From: Stratiolaelaps scimitus
Taxonomy: Eukaryota; Arthropoda; Arachnida; Mesostigmata; Laelapidae
NCBI GenBank assembly: GCA_019614645.1
Contig: JABWDB010000001.1
Span: 29,133,501-29,197,500, forward strand
Length of the DNA stretch: 64,000 nucleotides
Reading direction: 5' to 3'
Shown here: positions 24,752-36,620 of the stretch, one piece after another
How the letters are laid out: every line of letters starts with the position of its first letter
Numbering within the stretch: the stretch's first letter is position 1
Program-made: the position numbers and the translations under genes
Notes under the pieces: generated by a model
What the model saw: only the letters and a program-made list of their open reading frames with translations
What the model was told of the DNA's origin: nothing
Database searches by the model: none

Positions 24752-27700
24752 ATGAGTGCAGCATGTGCAAGCGAACTACCCCCAAGGGGTTTCTCCTTCG
24801 AAAATTGCAAGCGGTAAGAATCACGGCCAGCTGCAAAAGTGCTCGGTTATATATCAGTGCCTGTTAACATGTTCCAACACGGTTGATCGAGAGCACAATG
24901 GAACCGGCTTTTGAAAAAACAAATGTGTATTAATTAGGCCGCGGTGTATGCATATAACTAGCTTTCTGTCAAGTTTCTATTGTATCCCGAGTGTTCGCGA
25001 ATCGTTTCATCGTAGTCATTGACGACTGGGTGATATCCTAGAAAGCTGAGCACCTTGTGTAAATTTTTGTGGGCGCTATAGGATATCTGTGACGTTTATT
25101 TCATTCGATGACGGCACGAATCAGATGCGAATTTTTAAATGGACTCGAATACCTTGATATTCGTTTTTGGTACAGATTTTTCATGGGCACCAAAAGGGAA
25201 TATTGTTCCACGCTAACGCGACGGACAGTAACGTGTTTCATTCGAAAATCGTTACTGTCTGTCGCGTTGCAAACACCGGCGAGTAGTGGCTAACGAAGTC
25301 CTGCTTTTATGATGAGCTCAATCTAATTCAGTTGCCCATGATGTTTCAGCAATGCGTCCCTCTCTGCAAAGGGCTTTTCCAAGCCCAAAACGACGAAGAC
25401 TGGAACAACGATTGTTGGTCAGTATTGCAAATGTTGGGTGAATTTGCTCTATCGAATCTATTTTCCCTCTATACTGAAGAGACGTGGCTCTCTATGTAGA
25501 TTTGTCATTAAAACCAAATAAGGCACGGTGGTGCTGCATGGATGTAATCGGTTCCCGAAACATGTGTTCCACCCGGTGCGTTGGACGGCTAAGTCTTCGG
25601 CTGTCGGAAGCCAGAGGCCGCAGGTTCTAGCCCCGCTGCGTGATGACATATAACAGAGCTTAAGCATTGTGAAATTGCAGCTCCTTTTATAAACTAATAA
25701 AAACTTACCTTTCCTTTTACCCAGGCAATTACGTGTTGAAGCAGTTGACAGTAGTTGCACTTGATTTTTGACCAGCTGCCCATAGATTGGCTGTATGTAA
25801 CGTATATCCGCCCTTCAAATTCGTGAATGCGAGACCACATTCATAGCTGCACTCTTTAAGATGAAGCTATGAGTGGTTGATTTCAAGTTGAGAGCTACAT
25901 CGTGAAGTGGCGATGGCTGCGAATGAAAGTCTCTGAGCCAAGTGAATAAAGTTGCCAAATTGTTCTGCTACGCACGTCTTGTTTGGATATAATATACTGT
26001 GTTCTGGCTACGTGAGCGACGCAAGACCGTTTAATGAACGAGGCTACCGAATGTTCTGAAATAGAGAGACATGTAACGAAATATCTTTCGCTGGTTTAAA
26101 ATGTCATAATTTTAACTACTACTTCTAGGCTAGATGTGCCCCAAGTACTTGAACTATGTCATCGCTGTTGCTTGCTTATCATGTAAATAGGTGTTCGCTG
26201 TTGCTTGCTGATTGATGTAAATAGGTGTTATCTTCAAGGACGGCGTGATCCTCGGTTCAGATACACGCTCGACAGCCGGAAACATAGTGTCCTCTAAGGA
26301 CTGTGAGAAGCTTCACTACATGTCCAAGAAGATTTAGTAAGTACTCATACAAAAAAGCAAAACACTTGTTGCATATTCAATCCGAGTCAAACACATGGCT
26401 TGTTTTATAATTTTGTTGAAGAACGCGGCCGGATGACCTAAGACTCCTCCTCGTTTTAACTACCGGATCGGTTTTTGCCTTTTTAGCTGTGCCGGGGCAG
26501 GCACTGCTGCAGATTGCGACAAGGTCACGAAAATGGTTGAGTCTCAGATGGCTCTTCTTTCATTAAACACTGGACGTGAACCGCGTATCTGCACCGTGAC
26601 CAGAGTCCTTAAGCAATACCTCTACCGGTATCAAGGTATGGACAAACGTGACGATTAGGTCTACTCAGCCAACTGTTCTATATATTACGATGAACATATG
26701 TAGATATATAAAAGATAACCTCTTATTCGTAAATATACATTCCCTGTACTGCTTCTGCGTATCTGTTTGGTCAATCTGACAATCGGTGACAGTCGTCTAT
26801 TGAATTCGACCCAGTGTTCACTATTACGGAGGCGAGATTTAACGACATCCCAGGCAATTTAAAGCCAAACTAGTGGTAATTGATCTAATCTCATTTCGCT
26901 GGTTAGGACACATCGGATGCGCGTTGATCGTGGGAGGCGTTGATTCAACAGGACCGCACATCCACTCGATTGCTCCCCATGGCAATTCCGTCAGCCTGCC
27001 GTACGTCACAATGGGCTCGGGAAGTCTGAATGCAGTTGCTGTCCTCGAATTAGGATGGCAACCTGATATGGGTACGGTTGAGTGATTACAGTCTTATGAA
27101 AAGCTGAAAGCTGAAATGTGGGCTGAGAGTCAGCCCGAAAAAGTTTAGTTTAGTCTTATGAAAAGCAAAGGCCTTCTACTCGGGGAGAGCGAGCGACCTC
27201 AAAGGCTCATTAAGGGCCGTTCTCGACGAATTATTATTTGAAGACATCAATAGCTTCTATACTTTTCCTGAAGACGTTCGTAGTGTGCATGTAAAGATCC
27301 GGTAATCAATTCTAGCTAACAAATGCGAGCTGAAAATATCTCCGTTGACCGAGTTTTGAGAGGGTGAGGTTCCAGAAAGGTGTAGGGACCTCAACGATTT
27401 TTACCGATAGCTTCTAGCATATATTCTATTTTATCGTAGCGTTACTTATACAGCACGGCCTGCTGTATAAGTAATGTTCGAACTACTAAAATACCACACC
27501 CAGCGGTTTCTCAAGTCTATATGCAGAGAAGACGATGCTTTGCAATTTATCAGATCGCTGTTAGGGGGTTAGTTGTATCGGATAATTTTGTTTATGAAAT
27601 TCTGGCTATTTTTGACCCAATCTGCGTACAGTAACCAATTCTGATGTGGATATTTACCTCGTGTTTCGATTGCAGAGCTCGAAGCAGCGAAGAAGTTAGT

Positions 27701-28336
27701 TCGTGACGCAATTACGGCTGGCATTACCAATGATATGGGCTCTGGTTCAAACGTCGATCTTGTCGTTATTACCCAGGCAGGCGCTGAGTTTCTCCGCCCG
27801 TATGACATCGTGTCAAAGAAGGGTGAACGTTCCTCATCGTATAGCTACCCGACTGGGACAACCAAAATCATAGAATCAAAGGTATGAGGCTGGCGGTTTA
27901 GTGGCTGCTTCATTCCGCCGGTGATTTCGGGCCGTCGATTTTGGAACGAGCCATATCCTATTGGCTGCCGTAGTTCCATAATTATGACGATGACAGACAA
28001 GGGTTCAGACTGACACCTAGATAGCGTCAACTGATACCGATTGTTGAAAAGTGCGGCATGATGCCAGTGTTGAATCGACAGGTTCTTGTCGGAATAGGGC
28101 ACATTAGTAAAGGCAAGGTTTTTTCAGATGTCTGGTGTTTCAATCGTTTCATAAAACCCATCACAGCTTCGACGAACATTTCTCGAATTCCCATTTGGTT
28201 TTATTGTAGTAATCCATGCGTCTACGGAACAACGAATATAATTATGTTTTTTGCGCGAAGTCGATCAAATTGTTTCATGCTTGGCAAGGTTATTTGCACC
28301 TAACGCTGAGGGAAAAATACCGTTCGTCTGCTCAGC

Positions 28337-28398
<62 letters not shown>

Positions 28399-28649
28399 AT
28401 ATATATCGCTGAGTAGAAATTTACGTAAAGCAGATAGTTCATTTTGTTTGCCAAGACTTCTTACTGAACCTTGTTTTTGCTCATTATTTTATAGGGTAAT
28501 ATGCATTGTCGTGCTTTGGATTCTGGCTAGTTAGTCTTTAACGGCCATATGTGGTGGGGTGCGGTTTCTACTTTCCCCAGGTGATTCCTTTCGATATCGA
28601 GAGCAACGTGGTTCGAGTGGTCTCTGAGGCCGAACCTATGGATATTTAA
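24752..28649 (+). CDS. PSMB7: Proteasome subunit beta type-7 (beta-2, trypsin-like), complete, seven exons
   Basis: Coding exons are 24752-24813, 25350-25417, 26225-26336, 26487-26635, 26907-27071, 27676-27881 and 28581-28649. Phases agree throughout and give 276 residues; human PSMB7 has 277. The protein is the trypsin-like subunit of the 20S core and cleaves after basic residues. The N-terminal propeptide holds the family motif GFSFENC and ends before TTIVG at residue 40, which becomes the catalytic Thr1 after autocleavage. In mature numbering D17 (GSDTR), K33 (CEKLH), the YVTMGSGSL segment and GSGSNVD are present. Position 44 is Ala where the human subunit has Cys ([10 protein letters not shown] here), while Gly45 of the S1 pocket is kept. 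The C-terminal arm (VIPFDIES to MDI) matches the beta-2 extension that wraps beta-3. AATAAA at 28714-28719 is the likely poly(A) signal. Most donors fit GTAAG or GTATG; exon 2 ends at a weaker GTCAGT. A duplication covers the exon 3 acceptor. Confidence 0.95.
25500..25650 (+). repeat. tRNA-like sequence within PSMB7 intron 2
   Basis: GCAGGTTCTAGCCCCGC (about 25610-25640) resembles a T-arm, with a box B-like GGTTCTAGCCC. TTGGACGGCTAAGTCTTC and CGGAAG upstream resemble anticodon-arm remnants of a Leu/Ser-type tRNA. It does not form an intact cloverleaf by eye. It is probably a SINE head or degenerate tRNA and may belong to the same class as 9581-9690. Confidence 0.35.
26162..26228 (+). repeat. 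Tandem duplication spanning the exon 3 splice acceptor of PSMB7
   Basis: Two adjacent units of 33 and 34 bases (26162-26194 and 26195-26228) both read TCGCTGTTGCTTGCT then ATGTAAATAGGTGT. Each contains the acceptor ATAG|GTGT. Only the second (26224/26225) keeps the reading frame; use of the first would add 34 bases and shift it. Confidence 0.85.
27090..27166 (+). mobile_element. Tiny hairpin retroposon copy with 15-bp target-site duplication, in PSMB7 intron 5
   Basis: Perfect direct repeats AGTCTTATGAAAAGC at 27090-27104 and 27152-27166 flank a 47-bp insert. The insert carries the hairpin GCTGA-GAG-TCAGC (27122-27134) followed by CCGAAAAAGTTTAGTTT, a tail-like end. This is the clearest copy of the hairpin family and sets its orientation: hairpin, then CGAAAA, then tail. 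Confidence 0.7.
28331..28413. repeat. (TA)n microsatellite bounded by CTCAGC / GCTGAG inverted arms
   Basis: About 70 bases of interrupted TA repeat in the last PSMB7 intron lie between CTCAGC (28331-28336) and GCTGAG (28408-28413). The whole can fold as one long hairpin. Confidence 0.8.
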
Positions 28650-28713
28650 ATCAACGGCTGAAGCGAAGCGGTGTCCACGGTGACTCCACTGGGACAATTG
28701 GAAGCCATATTTC

Positions 28714-28719
28714 AATAAA
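28714..28719 (+). terminator. Poly(A) signal of PSMB7
   Basis: AATAAA lies 65 bases after the PSMB7 stop codon. Confidence 0.7.
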
Positions 28720-29514
28720 AATTAAGGCGCATACGCCTTTAAGTATTTTATTCTTATTTCGCTTCGTTGTGATTCCAACGTGTTAGAATTTAGTAATTTA
28801 ATTTCAATTTCCAATTTAGTGCAGGGGGCGGTATACGCCGAGTGGCTCATTTTCTGCTCGCCACCTACACAAGACGTCATGAATGTCGTAAGAATAGTGC
28901 GAAGATATTGAGTTCTTAAATTTTTGCGGCCTGAGATTATTTGTGAGAAGGGCTGGGGATGATGATTTGATTGATGGTGATTATATTGATACTCCTGTAT
29001 CATTGTCTATGCACCTATAATAACCATGGTAGATGTTCAGAGTAGTTGTAAAAGGTGCTCGTAAAATTATCGGAAGCTGACGGCTTTGAACACGTCAAAT
29101 TTGTGTTCTTTGTTGCAATCCATATCTAGGCGGCATCATGTGTTTCGAAGTAAAAAGCGGAACGATTCCTCGAGGGAAGCAAATTTTGACGCCACCCTCT
29201 AACTTCCAAGACTTAAATTAAATGATGACAACCTTGAGGGCTCTTGTTTTTCTATGAATTCCTTGTTTTAAATTGAATGTTACTATTTAGGCCTATCCCA
29301 TAGGATACGACAACAAACATGAATTACATAGCTCAGAACCGGGAGAAACATGTAAAAAATGAGGAGACACTTGTTTGAGATACCGATTTCCCTGAGCCGC
29401 CTCAGTGTTGCTATGATAGCTTACCATTTTGACGATACAACTGTGAAGTGAGCCTGCCATTTTACAGCATCCTGGACCAAGGCACTTTGGCGTTCGACAT
29501 AGCTGAAACAAGCT
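28720..29514. other. Intergenic, possible repeat remnant
   Basis: A minus-strand frame at 28722-29003 has a look I associate with transposon-derived 3' sequence, but I cannot name it. No supported gene. Confidence 0.3.
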
Positions 29515-30165
29515 ACAGCTGAAAGGAGCCGGCTAGACAAGATTGGACCTCTGTGGTGCTCGGAATACGACCAGGTTTGTATTGGCTAACAGGCCGTAGA
29601 ACTTGGACATCTCCACAACTCTCTCTGCTTGACTTCAGTGCGATTTCAAAATCATTTTGGGTATCTGATTGCTGAAACAGACGAAACAGCACCGAATTGT
29701 CATGTCTCCCATAGATCGTCCGCAACATGAAGTTAATCAAAATAATGAACATGTACGGTTCCCTGAGGGGTCCCGATGCTAACCTCTTCCCAGGAGAACT
29801 CGAGAGTTCCTACCTTAACCACCTGTCTTCTCGTTGAGAGATAAGCGCCGAAGCACCCATCGTGCTCTCTACGGCTTGCACCCAACACGCTCGAACATTT
29901 GTAGGAATAGTGAATGCTATAAGCAGTTGAAGGCAGCCGTTACATCAAGAAACACTCGAGGGCCGACCGGCTTGTTCTCGACAATTTTCTGCCACAGATT
30001 CGCAAGGGCAAGCTCCGTTGACCGTGACCTACGGAAACCAAATTGGCGGAGATAAATTGGGTCCCCGAGATAACGATCTAGCAGTCTCACCATACACGTT
30101 TCGTAAACAGCTGACACGAAGTCCACAAATGAGCTTGGACTCCCTGAAAGAGAAGGGAAGAGACT
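29515..30165 (-). mobile_element. Decayed non-LTR retrotransposon (LINE) reverse-transcriptase fragment
   Basis: Minus-strand translation near 29917-30126 shows FGFRRSRSTELALANLWQ followed by a VFLDVTAAFN segment. These match the LINE reverse-transcriptase blocks usually written GFR.grST and vflDi..AFD. Further along, in a shifted frame (about 29760-29800), is a GTPQGTV block equivalent to the PQGSVLGP motif, and then a DDNSVLF-like stretch. In-frame stops and at least two frame changes show it is dead. Both ends of the element are missing. The clade is not assignable by eye. Confidence 0.75.
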
Positions 30166-31299
30166 TGCAGATCTTCGACGAATTGAAGATGATCTAAGTT
30201 AAGCGACAATGAAAAGATTCTCGTAACGTGCCAGACTGACAACAATTAACTGGCTTCGAATTTTTGAGTATTGCGAAAACATTACACATGAACAACTTGA
30301 AATACACCAAACAACACTAGGGGGGCAAAGGTGGTATGTGTATCTAATCAAAAGTATTCGTGGTTCGTCTAAACTGTTGAGAAGTTCCAAGCATTTACGT
30401 CTAAGAAACAGACATCATTTTAAAAGAACGTTTTGGGTGCTCATGATGGATGTAAATTGAGCATTGGTTGTACAGCACCTATCGGTTTTGATAAGTGAAG
30501 TTGGCAAGTGAACTATGGCCATTTAAGATGGGAGTTCCAACGATAGGGAAATATATGACGAAACCGTCAACTTTTTTTGGCTCACACGTCGCTAAATATA
30601 TATTAATAAGTGATATGTTTGTTGTTGATCCCATTTGAGCATAACATATTGGCCAAAGGTGAATATCTCAATACTGCGCTAATAACCTCCTGGCGTTATC
30701 GGTTGCTTCTATTTTTAGACCGACCGTCGTCCCGGTCATTGTGATCACCGTTCGTTTCAATCGTCGAGAACTAATACCGCCTCTATCGGAGAGCCATCAA
30801 GTCGGGTACAAAGATTGCTCTGTAGTTATATGCGGTATTGATAAGAGGGACAAACAAGCAGCTAACACCTACCTACACACACACACGCATGCAGAACTAA
30901 CCTATAAACGCAAACACAACGAAGCAAGGGAACAATTGTGTGTTGGCTGCTGGTACTGCAATAACGATATACTAACGGACACCGCTAATGCAGCAGCAAG
31001 AAACCAATTAAACGCTAAGTGTTTGTTCACACGGAATATTTTCGGCCAACTCGGCTGTGTCTCTATTCTTCAGCCTATTTTGTCCAAATTTTTCTCACTC
31101 TGCACACTACTATTTTCGCGCCCTCTAGACCCACCTCCGTGGGCGCTCGGATACACGACTCTATGAGCGTTCAATAGGGGAGGACTGCTTGAGCATGGGG
31201 CGGTCTCTGCGTGCTTCTGTGTGTGTGTGTGCGTGTGTCTAGAGCCGCCTTGCTGAACCCCGCACGTTGCCTGCTGGACCGGCTGAAGTCCATTAGCGG
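30166..31299. other. Intergenic stretch without a supported gene
   Basis: No domain or splice structure is visible. A (CA)n run lies near 30875 and a (GT)n run near 31218. Confidence 0.5.
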
Positions 31300-31735
31300 C
31301 TACAGGCATCAGTAACAACAGCAGCAGCAGCAGCCACCATAGCAGTAACTCAATCCAGTACTGGTGAGGCTGCCACCGCCGGCGTCGAACAGCGCCGCTA
31401 GCACTCCGCTACGGAGGTTCACATCACAATCGTAGTGGGACGGGCAAAACGGAGGGAAGCACGTTGCTTCTACACGTTTCATACCCGCACTTATGGGAGC
31501 TAGGCGGCAGCAGCCGCAGCGAATTCACAAAGGCGGATACGTTACTTGCTCGTCCTGTCGCGACCTCCGTAAACGGCGCGAACGACAAGCGTCGAGCATC
31601 ACCGTTATAATACCAAGTCGGCCTTCCCTCCAGCAGCAGCAGCAGTGAGAGCGCGGCCGCAGTGATTACTCCAGTCTCGACCGGCCGCCGCCACCGCGGC
31701 TATCGCGGTGCCGATCGCTCCCTCTATCCGTATTC

Positions 31736-31743
31736 TATAAATA
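31736..31743 (+). promoter_or_regulatory. Candidate TATA box
   Basis: TATAAATA is preceded by GC-rich sequence and followed by the long low-complexity region, as expected of a core promoter. No transcript evidence is available. Confidence 0.35.
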
Positions 31744-34700
31744 GCATCTACTCGCTTCGTTACGTGCTCCCCTGCTGCAATGCCCTACTGCTGCTGGTAC
31801 TGCCAGCAGCGCTGCTGCTGCAACAACAGTAGCGAGCCACGAACGAACTGACGGACAGCGAGTGTGCCAGTTATCCGCCGCTTGTACAAAAGTGTGTAGT
31901 TAGCTGACGGGTTAGATTGCGTCTCGAAATAAGTGTTCATAATACTAATAATAATAATAATAATAATACTACTACTACTTCTAGTGCAAAAAGGGTTCCC
32001 ACACTGTTGTCAATGGGCCTGTTGTCGGTCAGCAGTAGTAGCATGGCTCACGTCAGTTCGTGCGCCATCGACCCATCACAGCAAGTGGGTGAGCGAATGT
32101 TTACGTGGCTAACAAAAGACAAGTAACTCCGACTGCGGCACGTACCCACCCAGCACGACGGTGTGCACATCTGTCGTGCTTTTGTAGAATCCACCACCAC
32201 CACCACCACAGAGTCGATACGAGCCTCTCCCCCCTGGTAAGCCCTGTCCTAGTGGAGTGTATTGCCTGCCCGCCCCGTTGCAATTCTCATCAACACTCAT
32301 GTCTCTCTCGTCCGGCCGGTGTTGACAACGTTGCATCAACAGCCTAAGAAGCATAGGTTTACTCCCTGCCGCTGTCTCAAGACGTGCTTCTAGCTCGCAG
32401 TTATCTTGAGTAGGTAAGCAGATAAATTCACCGCGCTTGACACCACCACCAGCACCATCATGGGCAGCACCGACACCGCTCTCTCTCGGACTCGTGTGCG
32501 TGGTCTGGTGCAGTGGTGCTCATGATGTAGAAGCGACTCGTGTGTGGCCGGCCTCTTCAAAAAGCCGCCTGTATTGCCGGCTCCACTCGCGCCGATGGCG
32601 ATACCGCGGGCGAACGGGCAGCGCAACGTAAACGGCCGATGTAACCGCCTATGTCAGTGAGGAGGTTTTAGATGGTTGCATAATAGATGTGCTTCGTGTG
32701 AAGTTGTTCGTGAGACCGGCGTTCGGGCATCGATAGAGATTCGAACGAAACGCCATCCGTGTAAAGGAATACCGTCGTCAGTATTCCAGCAGCGCTGGTG
32801 AGTGCGTACACATAGCGAGAGAGAGGGAGAGATTTAGAAAAAGTCGGAATTAGTAGGGGTCGGAGGCGTCGCTGAGAACAAGCTTCTCAAGCTTTTAGGA
32901 AGTTCTTATCGACATTGCGCTGAATTAACGTTCCTCTCTAGGATTATTGACTGTGGTGCCTTTGAATTTTTTTTATGAGCAGAATTCTATATTCCAACGC
33001 AACCTGCGCGAATAGTGCTGGTAGTAACTGTAGCAATTGCAATTCTATTAACCGTATAACACAAGAATAATATACCGGCTTGGTGAGGTGTCTTTAAATA
33101 AACCAAGGCAACCTGCGTACAGCGGTGGCGTCCTGACACGACTCAGTTTGTACGTCTGTCTGTCGGGCACTCCAATCGTCACTGCGGAGTGGGCAGTTCC
33201 ATTGGTCGTGCTGCGTGTTGTTGCCCTTCCAACCACAGCGGAGTTAGCGGCTGGCAGTTAGCCACCGCATTAAGCGTCGGACACCGAGTGGAAAGTGCGG
33301 AGCGGCAAGGAGCGGAACGCCAGCAATGTCGACAAAACAACGACGACACCGAGAAAGATGATAGCAGCAGTAGCATCAGCAACAACTGCACTCGCAACAG
33401 CAACAAGAACAGCAGTACAAGCACTTGCAGCGCTGACAACTGTGGCAGCACGCAGTAGTCGTCTTGCGCCGACTAAAAGAGCGTTCACTCTCGCTCATTT
33501 CTCGCCGTGTATCTGTCCGGCCGCCCGCCTGCCCGCCCGCCCGCCTGCCTGCCTGCCCCTCGCTGGTTATCGCCGCTGCCGGCGGCAATCGCTGGCGGCG
33601 CACAATCGACGCTGTGACATCAGCAGCGAGCTGCATTGTGGCACCGGCCACAAGGGAACACACAGAACATTGGAGGGCACTTTTTAGCAAACATTTGCAG
33701 TGGCTGGTTGTCCATCTGACGCCGTGCCGGCACCGCACTGAGGGGAAAAGGAAGCGAGGACAAATCCGAAGAGTAAGAAGAAGAAGAAAAAATCGTTATC
33801 GATTGTGCTGCTGCTGCTGCTCCTGCGGCGCTGGAAGGCTTCTCTGCTCGCGGCCATTGCTTTGCGGACGACCGGCGAGAAAGGAGTGGAAAGGGCTGTT
33901 GCTGCTGCTGGTGCTGCCTGGCGGCTGCTGGCGAAGTCGCTCGATTCATCCATTCATCCGTCCTTCTCCCCGTCTGGCCGGCCTGTTCGTCTGTATGCCC
34001 GTCCGTCCGTCCGTCCGTCCGTGGGTCGGTCGATCGGTCGGTCGTTCTGTGTGTCCGCCGATGTCTGTATGTCTGTCCGTCCGTCTGTCGGACTGCGCTG
34101 TCCTGCCGTCGAAGCGCAGCAACAACAGCAGCAGAATAACCGGACGGAGCAGCAAAATAAGGCTGGTTATTACATTAGTAGTAGTAGTAGTAGTGGTAGT
34201 AGCCGTAGCAGCAGCAGCAACAGCAGCAACATAGTGGCCGCATCGAGTGGCAAGTCGCAAGCGAGGTACAACAACATTTGCTGCTGCTGTTACTGCAGTG
34301 GTGTCGGTGGTGGCACTCTTTCAACCTGCAGAGTAGTGGGACTAGTACCAGTAGTAGTGTGGTTGCTTGCTTAGTTGGTTCGTGGTGGTAGAAGTCGACG
34401 TCACCGTCGTCGTACGGAGGGCGACAACGGCAAAACAGGCAGTTGGTTGGGGCTGGTTGGCTGGTGGGCCGCTGCTGTTGCTGTTGTTGCTACAGCTCGT
34501 CCTGGCTTGTTGGCAGTCGGTAGCTATAATAGTCTTGCTAGGTGGTGGTAGCTGTAGTGGTGCACCAGTGGTTGGCTGCTTTGTTCGTTAGCTCGTTCGT
34601 TGCTGTGTGCCACCACTGCCGCACACTTTGCAGGAGAACGAGATGTGTGCATGATCGAACGCGCAACAGCAACAGTAACAGCACCGTTCAGTGATAGCAG

Positions 34701-34878
34701 CGCTCGTCGCGTTGGCCGTACTGATCTTCATGCTGCTGCTGCTGATTCCGCAGCTGTTCGGGTGCCGTGTGCTATCTGCTGCTTGGTCTTGCTGATGTTG
34801 TAACGAGCTCGTGAACTATGTAAAGGTCTGGCGGAGCAAGCAAGAACGACGACGACGACAACGACAACAACAACAGAC

Positions 34879-34910
<32 letters not shown>

Positions 34911-36304
34911 CAATATCGTCGTTTGCAACAGCATCCTTCCTGCAACAGAAGGAAATGCAGAAGTGGCCGTCGTGGCAGCAGTAACAACAGCAACAACCAG
35001 AACGGGATCGAGTGCGCGTGGATCGATTGGTCCATCGGTGTCTGGGGGGTGTGTGTGTTGTCGGTCTGCGCGTGTATCTATCTGTCTCGCTCTCTCTCTA
35101 TCTCTCTCAGAGTAGGTTTGACGGGGGTGCTTCTTGCTTCTGCTCGCAAGTCGTACGACTTCTTCGTGCTGCTGCTGATGTTGTTGTTTTTGCTGAAGTA
35201 GGAATACACTAGGGCAGATACGAGACAGCGACAGAAACAAGGACAATACACATTACGAGGCCAGAGAGTGAAGTTTAGTGTGGAGATTGCCTGTATTCGT
35301 ACCGTAGTTGCAGGAAGGGTACGGTGCGAGGAAGAGGAGCACAGCTAACTAGCTGCAAGAGCTGTAGTGGTGTCGAGAAGAATCGAAAGTGCTGCCGGGA
35401 TCGTCGGCGATCACGAAATCTTACCCGAGTACGAATACTCGCCGGAGTTTGCCAATTTGTTTGCGGTTCAACCAGCAGTGGACATAAACGCCGGGCTCTG
35501 GTAAGTCTGTTGAATAAAGACAGCAAAGGAAAAAGAGAGAAAGAGAGAATGAAAATAGAAATGATCGACGTCAGAGAATAGTTCGGCAAACTGTTCTAGT
35601 TTCTAGTCGTGTAGTGTTGATTGAGAGTTGCGATAACATGAGATGAATATTCGATGTGTATGCCTTCGCAAAGTGCCTGCCTGTCCGGATTTGTGTCTGG
35701 GGGTATGGAGCAGCGGGAGGGATGGGAATGCGATTGTACAGCAGCTGAGGTGATGTTGGTACAAGGACACGGCCAGCCCGGGGAACCATCATACTGATGA
35801 TTTGCGGTTCTTAGCGACAGCGCTCGGTGCCGACCGGCAGTCGCAGCAGCAGCAGCAGCAGCAATCTCCGGACGGGTGCAAAGTCCGCAAGGCGAATGAG
35901 TACCCAGACAGCCGCACTATAATGCTACGGAACTAGATGGGCGCACACACAGAGGCATGGGCGCGCGCGCGCGAAGAGATCGCGTCGGCAGGATCACGGC
36001 GGACGAGCCAGGAGCGTGGCCGGCGGACAAACAACGCTTAGTGGTGCAGCGCGACTATGGACTTTCGTTTGTGGCTGGCTCCCAGCCCTTCTCCCATCAG
36101 ACATTTCTCGAGCTTAGTGCTCTGTTAGCCACCAAAGTGACCAAGTAACTCTCTCTCTCTCTCTCTCTTTCTGGAGAGAGAGAGACGGTGGTGGTGTCGT
36201 GTGGAAACAAACCACGGTGATGCTGGCGGTGGACGTGGTCGCGGTCGCGGCTAGCGATACTGATGGCTAGGTCATGCTGATGACAGTAAAATAGGCACAA
36301 TAAG

Positions 36305-36340
36305 AATAATAATAATTATTATTATTATTATAATAATAAA
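36305..36340. repeat. (AAT)n/(ATT)n mirror hairpin
   Basis: AATAATAAT is followed by ATTATTATTATT and then AATAATAA, a self-complementary triplet array. A comparable (CT)n/(GA)n hairpin lies just upstream at about 36150-36186. Confidence 0.7.
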
Positions 36341-36620
36341 ATCATATATACAATACAAGTATTGATGATACTAGCAGCGGTGGTGGTTGTGGTGGTGCAG
36401 CGGAATGAGCGAGATAGATGAGGGAACGAGAAGGTTGCGGGTCAGATCAGCAGCAGCAGCAGCAGACACAGCTGGTGGCCAATCAGTCAATCAAGCATCG
36501 GCGTTCACCGTGCTCACTCTGGTTGTGTCCCCGCGAGGAACTGCTTCGAGCTGCTCTTGCGTTAAGTAAAAGAACCGGCCGAGGTCCCTTCGTGTTTGGC
36601 GCGTACAGTCCTATATAGCA

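Larger units (their letters stand above)
31300..36620. other. GC- and triplet-rich low-complexity island, candidate promoter plus long untranslated leader
   Basis: Over about 5 kb the composition changes to dense CAG/CTG, CCA, GTT, (TAA)n (31947-31967), (TAG)n (34176-34195), CCGT/CGGT tetranucleotides (33955-34095) and (GCCC)n (33520-33560). CpG is more frequent than in the flanks. Open frames occur in all six frames because simple repeats lack stops, so none is supported as protein. A TATA box at 31736-31743 and strong donors such as CTG|GTAAGT at 35500/35501 suggest a first, largely noncoding exon. The kinase gene starting at 55.8 kb is one possible owner; this is unproved. Confidence 0.4.

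Noticed and set aside
33464..34234. 256-codon open frame in the low-complexity island
   Set aside because: It runs through GCCC, GTCC and CTG repeats that lack stops in all frames; the peptide is a string of repeated cysteine, proline, serine and valine runs with no domain.
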